Shown here in pieces: positions 21,183-31,819 of a stretch of 31,819 nt of DNA. The notes below the pieces were generated by a model, which was not told where the DNA came from, ran no database searches, and saw only the letters and a program-made list of their open reading frames with translations. Both the position numbers and the translations under genes were made by a program. The DNA is from Pelargonium cotyledonis. Lineage: Eukaryota; Streptophyta; Magnoliopsida; Geraniales; Geraniaceae. Positions within the stretch are counted from its first letter, which is position 1, and every line of letters starts with the position of its first letter. The stretch spans positions 1-31,819 of the forward strand of contig JAYMTA010000307.1 of assembly GCA_036897625.1 (NCBI GenBank), read 5' to 3'.

Positions 21183-22711
21183 TATTATTTGGGATTAAAA
21201 GTAATTTTGGTATCTAAATTTTGGAGTGAATTCAGATTTAATACATAATTTTTTATTCTATTAGAGTTAGTATCTGAAGTTCAATCATATACTTAATTGA
21301 GTAAATGCTGTTAGGTTCTGTCAACTAATCTGTTAGTCATGTCTATGTGTATACTAGAGTGCTGACGTGGAAAAAATATGTTGACATGGCAAAATTTTAT
21401 TTCACCCTCTAGCTGACATGGAATTTTTTTTCATAAATGAAATAAAAAATTTGAAGTTGCAGAGGTTGAATTTACCGGGTTGGATGAATTGGATTTTCCG
21501 GCAACCGGCAAATTCAAAGCAACAAAAAAATTCAAATCTTACGAGAGAATTTAAGAAAAATTGATATGCTAAAACCAAAAATTTCAATTTTGTAAAAAAA
21601 ATGTTCCCTAAAATTTAAGATCTGGTATAGCATTCAACTCAAAAAAGATATGGTATCACATAACAATATAAAATCTGTTTCAAATTTCTCAAATTTTATG
21701 AAACTAGAACAAAAATAAAGCAATAATGTAACAAGTCAATCCTAATTAATTGAATAAGAACAGGATATCCATCAATTTGATAGAATCTGAACCAAAAATT
21801 GAAGAATCAAATCAGTATATCTCATAAGAAAATTTATATTACAGATCCAAAGTATAAACTTAAACCCCAAAAACTAACGACAAACAAAAAAACTAACCAC
21901 AAAACCTAAAAAATTCAAAAACAGCAGGAGCAAGAGGACTTTCATCTTCGGTGAAACTCACATGGAGATGAGAGAGAAGGTGGATGAGTTTTTGAAAATT
22001 TTGTTGGCTGATCTTGATTCTTGAGTTTTTTAGATGGTGAGGAACAAAGGCTTAGCACAGATCCAGCGAGCAAAACTCAGATCTGGCGAACACAACCCAG
22101 ATCTGGCGAGCTCTGCTTCGACCGTGGCGCCTTGACCGACGACGACGACGACTATCTCATCTCGCGGTGACACCTCCAGGACCGGTGACGATGGACGGTG
22201 GACGAGGAGTCGGAAGTGGGACGAGCTGTGGTTGAGACGGTGACAATTTCGGGTCCGAGCTCGCCGTACGTCGTGCACTACACGCGAGACAACTCCCGGC
22301 AGACGCTGGCCGTGGACGCGGTGATCGGAGCCGACGGCGCCAACGGGCGGGGCTCCACGTCCATCAAAGTCGGCGACTAAACCTGCGCCATCGCATGTAG
22401 ACGGTAGGTGATAAGGTTGTATTGTTTATTTTTTTTAATATTGCAATTGCTTATTAATGGCCATTTTAAGGATTTTTTAATAATAAAAAAATTCTTCTTT
22501 TGCCAAATCAGTTAATGGAGTGTGTTGAATTGGGTCACCTCAGCACGTTTTTGCCAGCTTGGCAAGCAATTGTCCACGTCGGCAGAAGATAGCGGTAATT
22601 TTGATGGACACTAACGGCATGTACTCAATTAGGTACAAAATCGAACTTCAGGTACTAGCTCTGGTAAAATAAAAAATCATGTACCAAAATTGCCTTTAAT
22701 CCTATTATTTG
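21183..22711. mobile_element. Pack-MULE-like element with 9-bp target duplication
   Basis: The element runs from 21192 (ggattaaaag...) to 22702 (...ctttaatcc), 1511 bp, flanked by a perfect 9-bp duplication tattatttg at 21183-21191 and 22703-22711. The terminal inverted repeats are imperfect: about 21192-21410 pairs with about 22510-22702, with anchors 'taattttggta', 'attttttatt', 'ctgaagttc' and 'aattgagta'. The left arm has about 30 extra bases. There is no transposase, so movement would need one supplied in trans. The interior switches abruptly to high GC at about 22050-22395, where it carries a host gene fragment. Perfect flanking repeats but diverged arms suggest either moderate age or arms already unequal at insertion. 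Confidence 0.85.
22198..22380 (+). pseudogene. Captured geranylgeranyl reductase-like fragment
   Basis: This frame inside the MULE ends 'SSPYVVHYTRDNSRQTLAVDAVIGADGANGRG..SIKVGD' followed by TAA. It resembles the middle of plant geranylgeranyl reductase (CHLP), where 'SPY.LHYT....' is followed by '.EVDAVIGADGANSRVAKSI.AGDYDYA'. The 'VIGADGAN' part is a flavoprotein FAD-contact motif also found in related monooxygenases, so the parent could be a CHLP paralogue. Only about 50 residues are present, with no FAD-binding N-terminus and no C-terminal half. Its GC content is far above the flanks, consistent with an exon of a nuclear gene carried by the transposon. The frame starts at GTG, not ATG. 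No sign of expression can be judged from sequence. Confidence 0.6.
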
Positions 22712-22727
22712 ATTGCTCTGATAATTG

Positions 22728-23265
22728 TAAACCAAAGGGATAACCACTTTTTTTGTGCCCAGACTTTCAAAAAATATCCAATTTGGTGTCTAAACTTTTA
22801 TTTCTCCCAATCTAGTATCTACACTTTTATTTCGTACCCAATTGAGTATCCACATTTTTATTTTACACCTAATTGTTTACCTACAGTCACATTCCGCCAA
22901 TTTGTCCGTTAAGTGACGCTGACGTGGACATCTGCATCACTGGAAAAAATGGATGATGTGGACGATTACGTGGGTGATGATGAATAATGAATTTTCCGGT
23001 ATAGATGATTCATTTATTAAATTAAAAATATATATATCCATGTCATCGAGTGCACGAGCCTCTCCTGTCCACACGTTCATTTTTTAACACATCAACATGC
23101 CACGTCAGTATTTAACGGTTCCAATGATGGAATCTAACGGTGGACACTCAATTGGGTACGAAATAGAAGTGTGAGTACTAAATTGGGAGAAATAAAAATT
23201 CGGATATCAAATTGAGTATTTTTTGAAAGTCTGAGCACCAAAAAAGCGATTATCCCTAAACCAAA
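22728..23265. mobile_element. Small non-autonomous MULE with perfect 9-bp target duplication
   Basis: The element spans 22737-23256 (520 bp), bounded by the exact 9-mer taaaccaaa at 22728-22736 and 23257-23265. Ends are inverted repeats: gggataaccactttttttg at the left matches the reverse complement of the right end (gggataatcgcttttttgg), and the match continues about 120 bases per side with anchors 'cagactttcaaaaaata', 'tttatttctcccaat' and 'cgtacccaattgag'. The left arm contains an extra near-duplicate of its own 'tttattt..aattg' unit. No coding capacity. Confidence 0.9.
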
Positions 23266-26200
23266 CTACATACATACATTATATACAGTATTTCAATAAT
23301 TAACAGGTTTGCTTTTAGGACACCAAATTTGCATCATATTTGCTGAATTTTGGCTAGACATCAGTCTTTTTCTGTAAGGTCCAGCTGATTAATTGTCTTG
23401 CACGCCAAACATAAACAACAATCTCCAACACATTCAAAACACTTGAATTATATGAGATCAAAATTGTATAGATCAAAATAAATTGAAATGAATAGCATAA
23501 CATAAATTAAGTGGTCCATTTTGCAGAGAAGTTTTGCAGTTGAGTATATAATATACCCTCTTCATGTTGTTCATGCTTTTCTTGATGGTCCTCACTCCCA
23601 TAAAAATGACTTCAATATATATATATATGTTGCACAAACAGTATATAATTTAGATTCAGAGGCAGAGCAAGCAAGCACCTATGTAATAAATTTGGGTGTC
23701 ATGTTCTCATTATTTTCTGTATTTACAACACTATCTGCATGCTCTGTTCTCAGCATATATTTGTGTTAAATTTTCCCATATGCTACTGTCAGATCTTTAG
23801 GTTTACAAAAAAAGAAGCAGACACAACAAAAAGTTACTGTCTTGCAGTGGATTGTTTTTAGTAGTTGAGATGTATGGGAAATTGATTGTTTAGATAGTAC
23901 AAGAAAGAGCCTATTTTTATAGGCAAGAACAAGATTACAGATATTGAACTGCTCAGTGTATACAAATGGGAAAAGGTTATAAAATGGATAGGCTGTGATG
24001 GTTAACAAAATTGAGCTGGCCTATTCAGCTATAGCAAATTCAACAAGTTAGTATGGGAACCTAAGCATCAAACTTAATTTGTGTATAATCTGTTATTGGA
24101 ATAGTAACAGTGAATGTGTCTAATAATCAATTAATTTGAAAACCTTTATGAAAAACATAGAGCTGAGCCTGAGCAAACAGATGGATGAAATGATAAAACA
24201 AAATTCACTTACATTTGCAACCTAAGAAGCAACTATCAGAGGAGCAGATAGTTCCTTAAGATCGATGCAAGGTCAATGCAACGCAACAGCGAAATTGAGA
24301 GAAAGTGCAGTCCATGACTGTGTTATATTTTCAATGAGTAGAGACAAATGTTCAATATTTGAATATTTCATCCAAACGTGTTCTAATCACAACAATCATT
24401 TTTGTCCTACGATATGCTTATATGCTGAATATTCAAAGAAAATAGCTGATATTCAATCAATGAGGCAATACAAACCTCAACTTATTGGTAGCTTTCAAGG
24501 TATTTTCAATGTCCCTGCAGAAGACCAGATGAAAATGATATTAGAAGTGACTACAAAGAGAACAATGAACCCACCCTTGTTTAAGTATTGCTCAATTTTG
24601 AATCAAAATTCGAAATAATGTAGACTTAGAGACTGAGTCACAATCATCATTTGATGCTTTAACCTCTAATAATCCCATATACATATACAATTAAAGAACC
24701 TACATGCCACAAAATATAGCTTACATATACTGTGACGAAAATGAGAGAACAGTGGAGGCATGTTGACCTAACAAGAGTAATCACATGGAACATGAATATG
24801 TATTTTGTTTTCATAATAAAAATGAAGAGTGTAACAGAAAAGAAACAAACATGAAAATGAAAAGTAATTTTCTCAATAAATGAGGGTATAGTGGAGCCAG
24901 GCTGTGCTGAAAGTTATACGGCAATGGTGAAATATGGGCCACAATTTCAATGTCAAAGCTACATCCTTCCCATACAAGAGAACATTTATTTCATCCAAAT
25001 AATTCATCTTCACATGGCTCTTTTATAACTTCAGCTGACCGTGCTCATTAAATGACCTCCCCATGTGGCTCACTTGTACCCTTACAAGTAAATATAAAAT
25101 GAAATTATATAACTATGATCATATAAGCAAATTCCCAGCTTCCTAGGGAAGATATTTATTCCCTTTGTTGATGATCCCAAAACTCAGGCAGTAAGGGATG
25201 GCTGAGATATAGCTAAAAGAGACTTGACAAGGGAAAAATCGGGAGACACCAGACCATTTTGGGGAGCCTCACTCTCAACTCAGCTCTCTAATCATATAAT
25301 TAAGTAACAAAAAAACAAGAGCTTAGGTTTACAATATAATATCTTCCCTAACATAGTTTAGGAGGTAGACCTCATTAACCTAAGGAAAAGTATGACCTCA
25401 TTAACCTAAATGTTCATTTATGCTTAGGTACTGGACTATTTTTCATTATTAAAAAATGGACTAGACGGTGGCAGGCCCCACAAAGGTGTCCTTTAAACTA
25501 ATTTAGTACATTATAAAGAAAAAAGGTGATTAGCTAAATGACAATGAATTAGATTGTATCATCGTAAGGTAATCTACAACAATTTCATAGATTCACAATT
25601 ATCTTTTCATAGATTCACAAACCGAAGGACAATAACAATATATTGAAAAGGTACTTTTGTCACACCAAAAAATTCATATATGTATTTACTTCTCTCATAA
25701 AAGCAACTGTAGTAGATCTTTGGTTAATCCTTCTAAAAACATACAATTAGAAGAGGAAAAATTGCTAAACATTCTCCCCAAGCAATAGTCAACATTTTTT
25801 CCTTTTAAGGCTCCTATCTATTCTACCAAGAGCTATGCTTTACCTAGAACAAAAAGAGAAAATGGTTCAATGCACGGCATTTCTTCTTGGAAATATCTTC
25901 ACCAGTTCTATATCTATATGAATTGCTAAATTATAAAATAAAACATAAGCCCCTAACCTCATAGTCTAACATCTAGAGATGCCAGCAAGAGTAGTGTTGC
26001 TGCATCAACAAATTTAACATCTCACCAATCAATTTCTCCATCAACTTTTGATCATGATGGGTTGAAAGTCAACAATGAAGCAATCATAGTTAATTTCATT
26101 AAGAACTTTGATTGGTGAGCTAATACTTACACTGAAGCTTATGATATGTGTCTCAAATTAAGCTTTGACCTCACCGATGAGAAAGATACAGTTAAAAGCA

Positions 26201-27780
26201 TTGGAAGAAGGAATAAATGCATTTCAGATATCGTTCTCACATGTCAGTATTCCGTTCTTATGATCTATATGTGGACATTTCAATAGAAAAATCAGCAACT
26301 AAAAATTGTGGTACATATGAGGTGACTTGTGCATTTAAAATATGGGGAGAAGTAAAATGGACAGGACACAGAAGTTACGTACCATCCAGCGTTGTAGAGT
26401 GAGCAGCACCATCACTTCTCCTGTTCATAAAACAATTTGCACAACAATGCCTCATATCATCTATAAATAATGTGTTTTCATGGTTGAAATCAGTCAAATT
26501 ATGAATATAAAGAAACGGTTCAACTCTGTAAGAGCTAAATCAAATGGTGAACACAGAGAAAAATGGAGCAGAGTTTTACTGAGAGAAAACAACAAGGTCA
26601 GAGACAACAATAAATGCACCGCTCCAGGACAGGGGTACCACTTATCCACTGCCCCTTTTTCCCACTTGAAGAGGTTAAGCTCATATATTTCTATTGAATT
26701 TCAGCTCACATCACAACTTCCACAAGCATATTTATGGCGTATTTTGAAAAAAGAATGGCAGGCTAACTAGCCGCCCAAATTATATTTTGTAGTTCTATAC
26801 TGATAATGGGACCACTTTACAGTGTATAGGCCTCCATAGTTACCCGAAAAAACAGGTAACACTAGCTTTATGGCAGAGGTTCACAATCCTGATCAACATA
26901 GTAATAATAGCAGTTTTCAAGAAACTAGTTTATCAACTATGACTAGTTGATGTATTAAATTCTAGAGCAGTCATCTTTAAGAGAAAGAAGGGGTATAAGA
27001 AAAACTAAAATATTCATTTTATAGCTTCTATGGTTATTTTCTTCTCAACAGATCATGAACTCTATACATATAATTTTTTATATAAAAAAATATAGCATTA
27101 CGAATAAGTAAAAAAATGTCATTCTATGTTAAATTTTCCAAAAAATAAATGTTCTAATTTAATCTTCAAAGTTAAGTAAACCAAAATTTAGATACTTATG
27201 GTTTAAATATCACCTTGATTTTATATATAAAAATTAGACATGAGTATAAAATGTGTCCAAAGTTTTCAAACAGGACAATATCTTCTGAAACAGCATAATA
27301 TTTGGAGAGTAGAGAATCAAAGTACAAAACAAATAACTTTGGAAGTTCAAATAATGTTGAGGAAAATTACTTTGGAAATAATAAAGTAAATAAGATCACA
27401 ACACAATTAGTTCAAAAAAATAAATAAAATTTCTTGAAGGAATTCTGAATTTTACTAACACACATATATAATATATATTAAAGAATGGCGTTAATGACCA
27501 ATTTTATTAGTATAATTGATTTAAGCAACTTCAACAACATGATCTGAAAAACTTTACCAACATAATCAAAGATGAAATGATTGAAACCCAGAATTCATGC
27601 CATGGAATGTAATTGGCATCTTAGATTCATATACAACTATCAACATGGATCTAAGTTCTGTTTAAGTTTGCAAATAAATATGATTTGCTACGATGATTCA
27701 ACTAAATAACACTGGATAGATAGGTTTTCTGAAGAAATGCAATAGTATAAATCAAAATCACCTTGTGAAAGTAAAATGTA
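23266..27780. other. Long stretch without clear genes
   Basis: No ORF here shows a family signature. The longest (24265-24618 +, 117 codons, MQGQCNATAKL...) has no domain I recognise and may be chance. On the minus strand are short segments bounded by splice-like signals that are open in one frame: 24476-24514 (39 nt, 'tcttctgcag' to 'gtttg', reading DIENTLKATNKLR), 24144-24168 (25 nt, AQLYVFHK) and 26383-26460 (78 nt, reading MRHCCANCFMNRRSDG...). They could be exons of the minus-strand unit starting near 30140, but I cannot join them convincingly. A palindromic TATA-like or CArG-like CCTATTTTTATAGG lies at about 23910-23924, and a 22-bp tandem duplication (cataGATTCACAA type) at about 25580-25620. 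Confidence 0.35.
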
Positions 27781-27789
27781 CAATCATTC

Positions 27790-27957
27790 CCAATAAACAA
27801 GCTTAGGTCAATGTAAAAAAACTATACAGAAGCTCAAGTTGTACAATCCTAAATCACTTAGTCACAGTAACCTGAACTATCTTTTCCAAAAAGAATAAGC
27901 TTAGATTGATGTAAAAACCACTGAAAGCCAGTACATACGTTCAAGTTGTACTCTGGA
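27790..27957. repeat. Imperfect local duplication
   Basis: The phrase beginning 'aataaacaagcttaggtcaa' (27790-27850) and ending 'ctcaagttgtac' is repeated, with changes, as 'agaataagcttagattgatg' to 'ttcaagttgtact' (27890-27957). The offset is roughly 105 bases. It resembles the larger array at 28531-29703 in being a local tandem duplication but is a different sequence. Confidence 0.55.
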
Positions 27958-28530
27958 ATAATAGTTGAGTGTCAAGGATCAACACCTGTAGACCATAAAA
28001 ATCAAGTGCCAATATTAAGAATTAAGACAGCTGCAGCAAGACATGCTTAACAGGCATGAACAGCTCAATACATGAATCATACAATTGCAGGTTTCCAACT
28101 CTCAGATATAACCAAAATGATTCCTACTATTATGTTTCTCCCTATAAGATTAGGAAGTACAGCCATGTCATGGCAACTATTGGCAAGTATACCAAACTGG
28201 GCAGTTCCGTATAAATTTACAATGACTTCTAATTCTAAAAGTATTTAAGAGAATCATTATGTCACCGATAATGTAGGAAAAATCAAATTCCCAATCACCT
28301 CACGCATTTTGAATAGGCAAAAGAAAACAGCTTTGACATCTTGGAACCTCAGTAACAAAACAATTTATACTATCATGATTCGGTTACTAGAAGTGAAAGC
28401 ATAATGTTGAAAGAGAATTGTGATGATAGTAACAAATCCTTCCGGCTTTCTTTAGTCCGAGATTAACCATTTTCCCCATCTAAGAGTAACAATGACAATG
28501 CTCGACCATAAAAAAAAGTACTAGCCACTG

Positions 28531-29703
28531 ATGTGAGGGAAATACAGGTTGCAAATACACAAGCGCTTATACTGCAAAAACAGATCCCAACATTCACTTT
28601 TACACTTTGAAAATAGGCAGCCGATAGCTCCGTGGTAATGGAGCATCAGTACTTGTGCAGTAGGAGATCGCGGTAGAGCCTCACTCACTCTTGTACTCAA
28701 TGTCATATGTATTCAAGTTTGAGCACATATAAAGAAGTCTGATTTTAGCTACAAGCAATCTATAGATGCTCTTATATATGAATCAATGAGAGGAAAAATT
28801 GAAACTACAGTGTTGATGTATCCCACCACCTAGAAAGAATTTGAAATTAATAACCATTTGATATACTACTTGGGCTCTTCACATATCAGCTTAGGGTTTT
28901 AGATCAGAGAGAATTTAAACGTGTATGAAATATAAACTTATGGGGAGAGTAAAAATAGTTAATCATGCACAATGAACTAGTTCTTCTCAATTAGAAGAAG
29001 GAAAAAAGAAAACACTATAGACAGAAGTCAGTCAACAATGTGAGGGCATTACAGGCAGCAAAAACAAGTTTTAAGTTTAAGTTGCAAAGCGGATCCCAAA
29101 ATGACTTTTGCACCTTGAAAATAGGCAACCAATAATACCCAGTGGTCATGGAGCCTCAGTACTAGTGCATTAGGCACAATGAACTAGCTTCCTCAATTAG
29201 AAGAAGGAAAAATGAAAACACTATAGTCAATAGTTAGTCAGCAATGTGTGGGCATTACAGGCAACAAAAACAAGTTTTAGGTTTAAGTTGCAAAGCGGAT
29301 CCCAAAATGACTTTTGCACCTTGAAAATAGGCAACCAATAATGCCCAGTGGTCATGGAGCCTCAGTACTAGTGCATTATGAAATCATCATGGAGCTTCAC
29401 TTCTTTACACTCAATCCTACCTACTTAAGTGCATCCAATCACACAAAATGTAGTTTAACCGATCAGAGAGGGAAAAACAATATGGAGAAAAGAAAGACAA
29501 TTATGTAAGGTCACTACAGGCAGCAAATACATATTCTAGGTTTAAGCTGCAAAGCGGATCCCAACATTTCTATTGCACCTTGAAAATAGGCTACCAGTAA
29601 TATCAAATAATCACGGAAGCCTCAGTACTAGTGCATTGTGAAATCATCAAGAAGTCAGCTTTGCAAGGTCATTACATGCATCAAATACAAAATCTAAGTT
29701 TAA
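28531..29703. repeat. Five-copy irregular tandem repeat array
   Basis: Direct copies begin at about 28531, 29038, 29244, 29513 and 29661, the last being only about 43 bases. Each full copy starts 'atgt(g/a)(a/t)gg...tacagg', passes through 'gatcccaa', 'gcaccttgaaaatagg' and 'catggagcctcagtactag', and ends 'gtgcatt'. The second and third copies are nearly identical and share an extra 5' part ('gcacaatgaactag' at 28967 and 29174), giving an exact 207-bp step and indicating a recent duplication; copies 1 and 4 are more diverged. No ORF runs through the array. It is not a simple microsatellite and shows no transposon ends. Confidence 0.85.
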
Positions 29704-30080
29704 AAATATAAATTTTAAGCTCAAGCTAAAAAGTGTATCCTCGCATATAAGAAACGCTGATCTGCCAAAAGAAATGTCGGACTTGTGAGTAGGACAGAAA
29801 CACTTGGTTGTTTGGCTAGACTAAATGCCACAATTTCAATCTCATGAAAAACTTAATTACTAACTAAAAAATCTCATCTTTTCAAACCAATTTTCCCGTA
29901 GAACAAGCCCCATTAAAATTCCAGATTCAGTTCTACATCTAACTAATTGAAAATGTAGCATTGAAATGACGAGAGCATTTCACGGAGAGATTCATCTCAA
30001 CAGTAAATATTGAGAAAAAAGTAATGGCGATAAAAATATAAAATTTGAATTCATAAACAGCAGCATTTGTAAGAAGGTAC

Positions 30081-30175
30081 CTTTGGTCGTGTAGCAGCCG
30101 CCAGCTCCAAATCTAATCAAACAGCAAAGAAGAAGAAGAAGAAGAAGAAGAAGAAGAAAGAGATTGTATTTATAG
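30081..30175 (-). promoter_or_regulatory. Minus-strand core promoter and likely non-coding first exon
   Basis: On the minus strand a good TATA box CTATAAATA (30167-30175) is followed after about 15 bases by a CTT/GAA trinucleotide tract (30126-30158). Then comes a G/C-richer stretch (TTGGAGCTGGCGGCTGCTACACG) ending CCAAAG|GTACCTT, a plausible splice donor with the exon ending at 30081. There is no ATG in the exon, so it would be 5' UTR or part of a non-coding RNA. Downstream on this strand lie the tandem array and the exon-like pieces listed elsewhere. Confidence 0.4.
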
Positions 30176-30361
30176 AGCACAAGTGAGACTGAGAGTGCGT
30201 TAGGGCTAAACTACATTACCGTCACAAAAATAAATAAATAAAATACAGATTAAATTAATGGACTAAAAAATCTTAGCTCAGATACGCCATTCTCAAATTC
30301 AAGCTGACAGGAGCGACAGACCCAACTGTCACGGTGGCGCCGTTTCGTCACAGCTAATATA

Positions 30362-30432
30362 TGCACCAGCCGGGAATCGAACCCGGGTCTGTACCGTGGC
30401 AGGGTACTATTCTACCACTAGACCACTGGTGC
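30362..30432 (-). tRNA. tRNA-Gly, anticodon GCC
   Basis: The minus strand reads GCACCAGTGGTCTAGTGGTA at the 5' end and closes with GGTTCGATTCCCGGCTGGTGC plus discriminator A (71 nt in all). The acceptor stem pairs GCACCAG with CTGGTGC. The anticodon stem GTACC/GGTAC encloses the loop CTGCCAC with anticodon GCC at 30398-30400. The A box (TGGTCTAGTGG) and B box (GGTTCGATTCC) are intact, there is no intron, and CCA is not encoded. Just upstream (minus strand) 'GGTCAAGAA' supplies the CAA start motif common in plant tRNA genes and 'CGTATAGG' a TATA-like element about 30 bases out. No TTTT terminator lies close to the 3' end; the nearest T-run is about 90 bases on. Confidence 0.97.
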
Positions 30433-31819
30433 TTCTTGACCCTACTACACACTGAGTCCTATACGACCATCTATAATGGGTCTTTGATATGTATTTGCTA
30501 CTTATTAATTTCATGTTGTCTTTTATGTCTCACATGAGCCAAGAAATTCTTCAATAAAAGCAACCCAACGTATAGAAAATCTCACACTGAAGATGACCTA
30601 ATTGGCTTGTAAACATATGTACTTTGCATATAAACCATCTATTAACTAGATGGAAATCTATAATCTAATTTGATACGCTGAATTGACAATATTTTATATT
30701 CCATGTAATGTCGCGTGTCAAATAATTTTATATTAATTTCACATGAATGCCCACCATATAGTTTATTTTTCGACAATATTCTAATTATTTATATCGCTCA
30801 TCTTTGTAGTAAAGTTAGTGATTGTAACACTTGAAAGTACTTTAATGGGGCTAGCTAGCTAGTTGATGCGACGGTTTTACTTGGGTCAAAGCGACTCACT
30901 AGATACGATGTCATTTTGTCCCTTAACATGATACTTTTCAAAACAAATTTAAATCTACAAGAGCTCATTCTTTTTTGTTTGTTTCTTGTTGCGTAAGATA
31001 TCATTAAGCGAAATTTTATAATGAGTAATTTTTCATAAGCAAATTAAAAAACAGACAGAAGATTGAGAACATGACGAGGCAGGCTCCTAACATCCCAACA
31101 GAGTTAAGCTTGAAGCATCATCAACTTGTCTAAACAAGTCAATATGTTTTTTTTTTCCATCACATAATCCTGCAAAATTATAGTGGAAGGCTACCTACTT
31201 GAACAGATTTATTGCCTTTGTTAATTTGAAGACGAACAATTCCAAGTGATGGTGCATGGAATATTATATATATATATATATATTAGGCCCATCACATATT
31301 AAGTGTATATAAATATAATTTAATTGAGTTAGTAGCATAAGCAATTTTCAATTATGTATTATAGAGCATAATATTTTAAGGTTTTCTTAGCAATATACTA
31401 CATCCATTTTAAAAGTATCATCTATGAAAAAATTGTATACGAGGCAAGCATTTTTTTTTGCATAGACTAAGCTAAGATAAAGAGAAGATGGCACATCGTA
31501 AAATTTCACTACAATACCCACACAAATGAAATTGTGAAAAAAAATCGATATACTATATTATACCTTTTTAATGATATATCACAACCTCGTTAATGTTTAA
31601 CCTAATTAACGAAACATGCATTTCTCTCAACAAACTCTATGCTCTTATTAAAAACACTTAAGAGTGTACATCTACTAACTCAAACTTTTGATAAATTAGT
31701 CATTAATAAGTGTTTCCTAATAACTAAATAAAAATAAAAATCTCAATATCTTAGACCATCGAATACGATTCAATATATATATATATAAGAAATGGAATAT
31801 GAGCCAACATTTTTTTGGC
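30433..31819. other. AT-rich intergenic DNA
   Basis: No ORF or RNA gene was seen. Two TA microsatellites occur, at about 31263-31284 and 31772-31788. Confidence 0.5.

Noticed and set aside
24265-24618. 117-codon + strand ORF as a protein gene
   Set aside because: No recognisable domain, no promoter signs, and splice-like signals on the opposite strand overlap it; listed only as a note.
25140-25300. Possible microRNA hairpin
   Set aside because: Short inverted pieces such as 'ggctgag'/'ctcagct' exist, but I found no 20-nt stem and no match to a known plant miRNA.
29992-30180. Leu-rich minus-strand ORF resembling a signal peptide
   Set aside because: The Leu run comes from the CTT trinucleotide tract, the frame begins at GTG, and it starts upstream of and spans the TATA box.

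Overview
The window looks like nuclear DNA from a flowering plant, most likely a eudicot. It is AT-rich, with long non-coding gaps, GT-AG introns, plant-type transcription factors, a plant-type tRNA gene, and non-autonomous Mutator-like (MULE) DNA transposons with 9-bp target-site duplications. I cannot fix the species from sequence alone. No bacterial, phage or CRISPR features are present, and I recognised no endogenous virus or LTR element.

Two protein-coding genes are clear, both on the + strand. The first (CDS 4279-5478, three exons, 336 aa) is a NAC transcription factor of the NAC079/NAC080/NAC100/ORE1 clade. It carries a miR164 complementary site in exon 3 and a 10-codon upstream ORF in the leader. 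The second (CDS 16759-18626, three exons, 393 aa) is an R2R3-MYB of subgroup 9 (MIXTA/MYB16/MYB106 type), whose relatives control epidermal cell outgrowth and cuticle formation. A tRNA-Gly(GCC) gene lies on the minus strand at 30362-30432.

Layout. 1-3840: intergenic, with diverged direct repeats near its right end. 3840-5480: NAC promoter and gene. 5480-10538: intergenic, with a tandem pair of SINE-like repeats (6751-7015), a compound CT/CA/TA microsatellite (8383-8523) and a possible 56-codon ORF (9273-9443). 10539-11634: a 1.1-kb MULE with about 256-bp terminal inverted repeats (TIRs). 11700-16140: a promoter-like block (site II, E2F and telo-box motifs) followed by DNA with splice signals but no long ORF, possibly a spliced non-coding RNA. 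16160-18626: MYB promoter and gene. 18627-21182: intergenic, with a decayed RNase H fragment of LINE type on the minus strand. 21183-23265: two MULEs side by side, each with a perfect 9-bp duplication; the larger carries a GC-rich fragment resembling geranylgeranyl reductase, making it a probable Pack-MULE. 23266-30180: no long ORF, but a five-copy tandem repeat array (28531-29703), a smaller duplication (27790-27957), scattered exon-like micro-segments on the minus strand, and a TATA box with a likely non-coding first exon at the right edge. 30362-30432: the tRNA. 30433-31819: AT-rich intergenic DNA.

The two transcription-factor genes are about 11 kb apart and need not share a pathway. The points most worth a second look are the Pack-MULE with its adjacent MULE, the tandem-repeat transcription unit beside the tRNA, and the possible spliced non-coding RNA upstream of the MYB gene.
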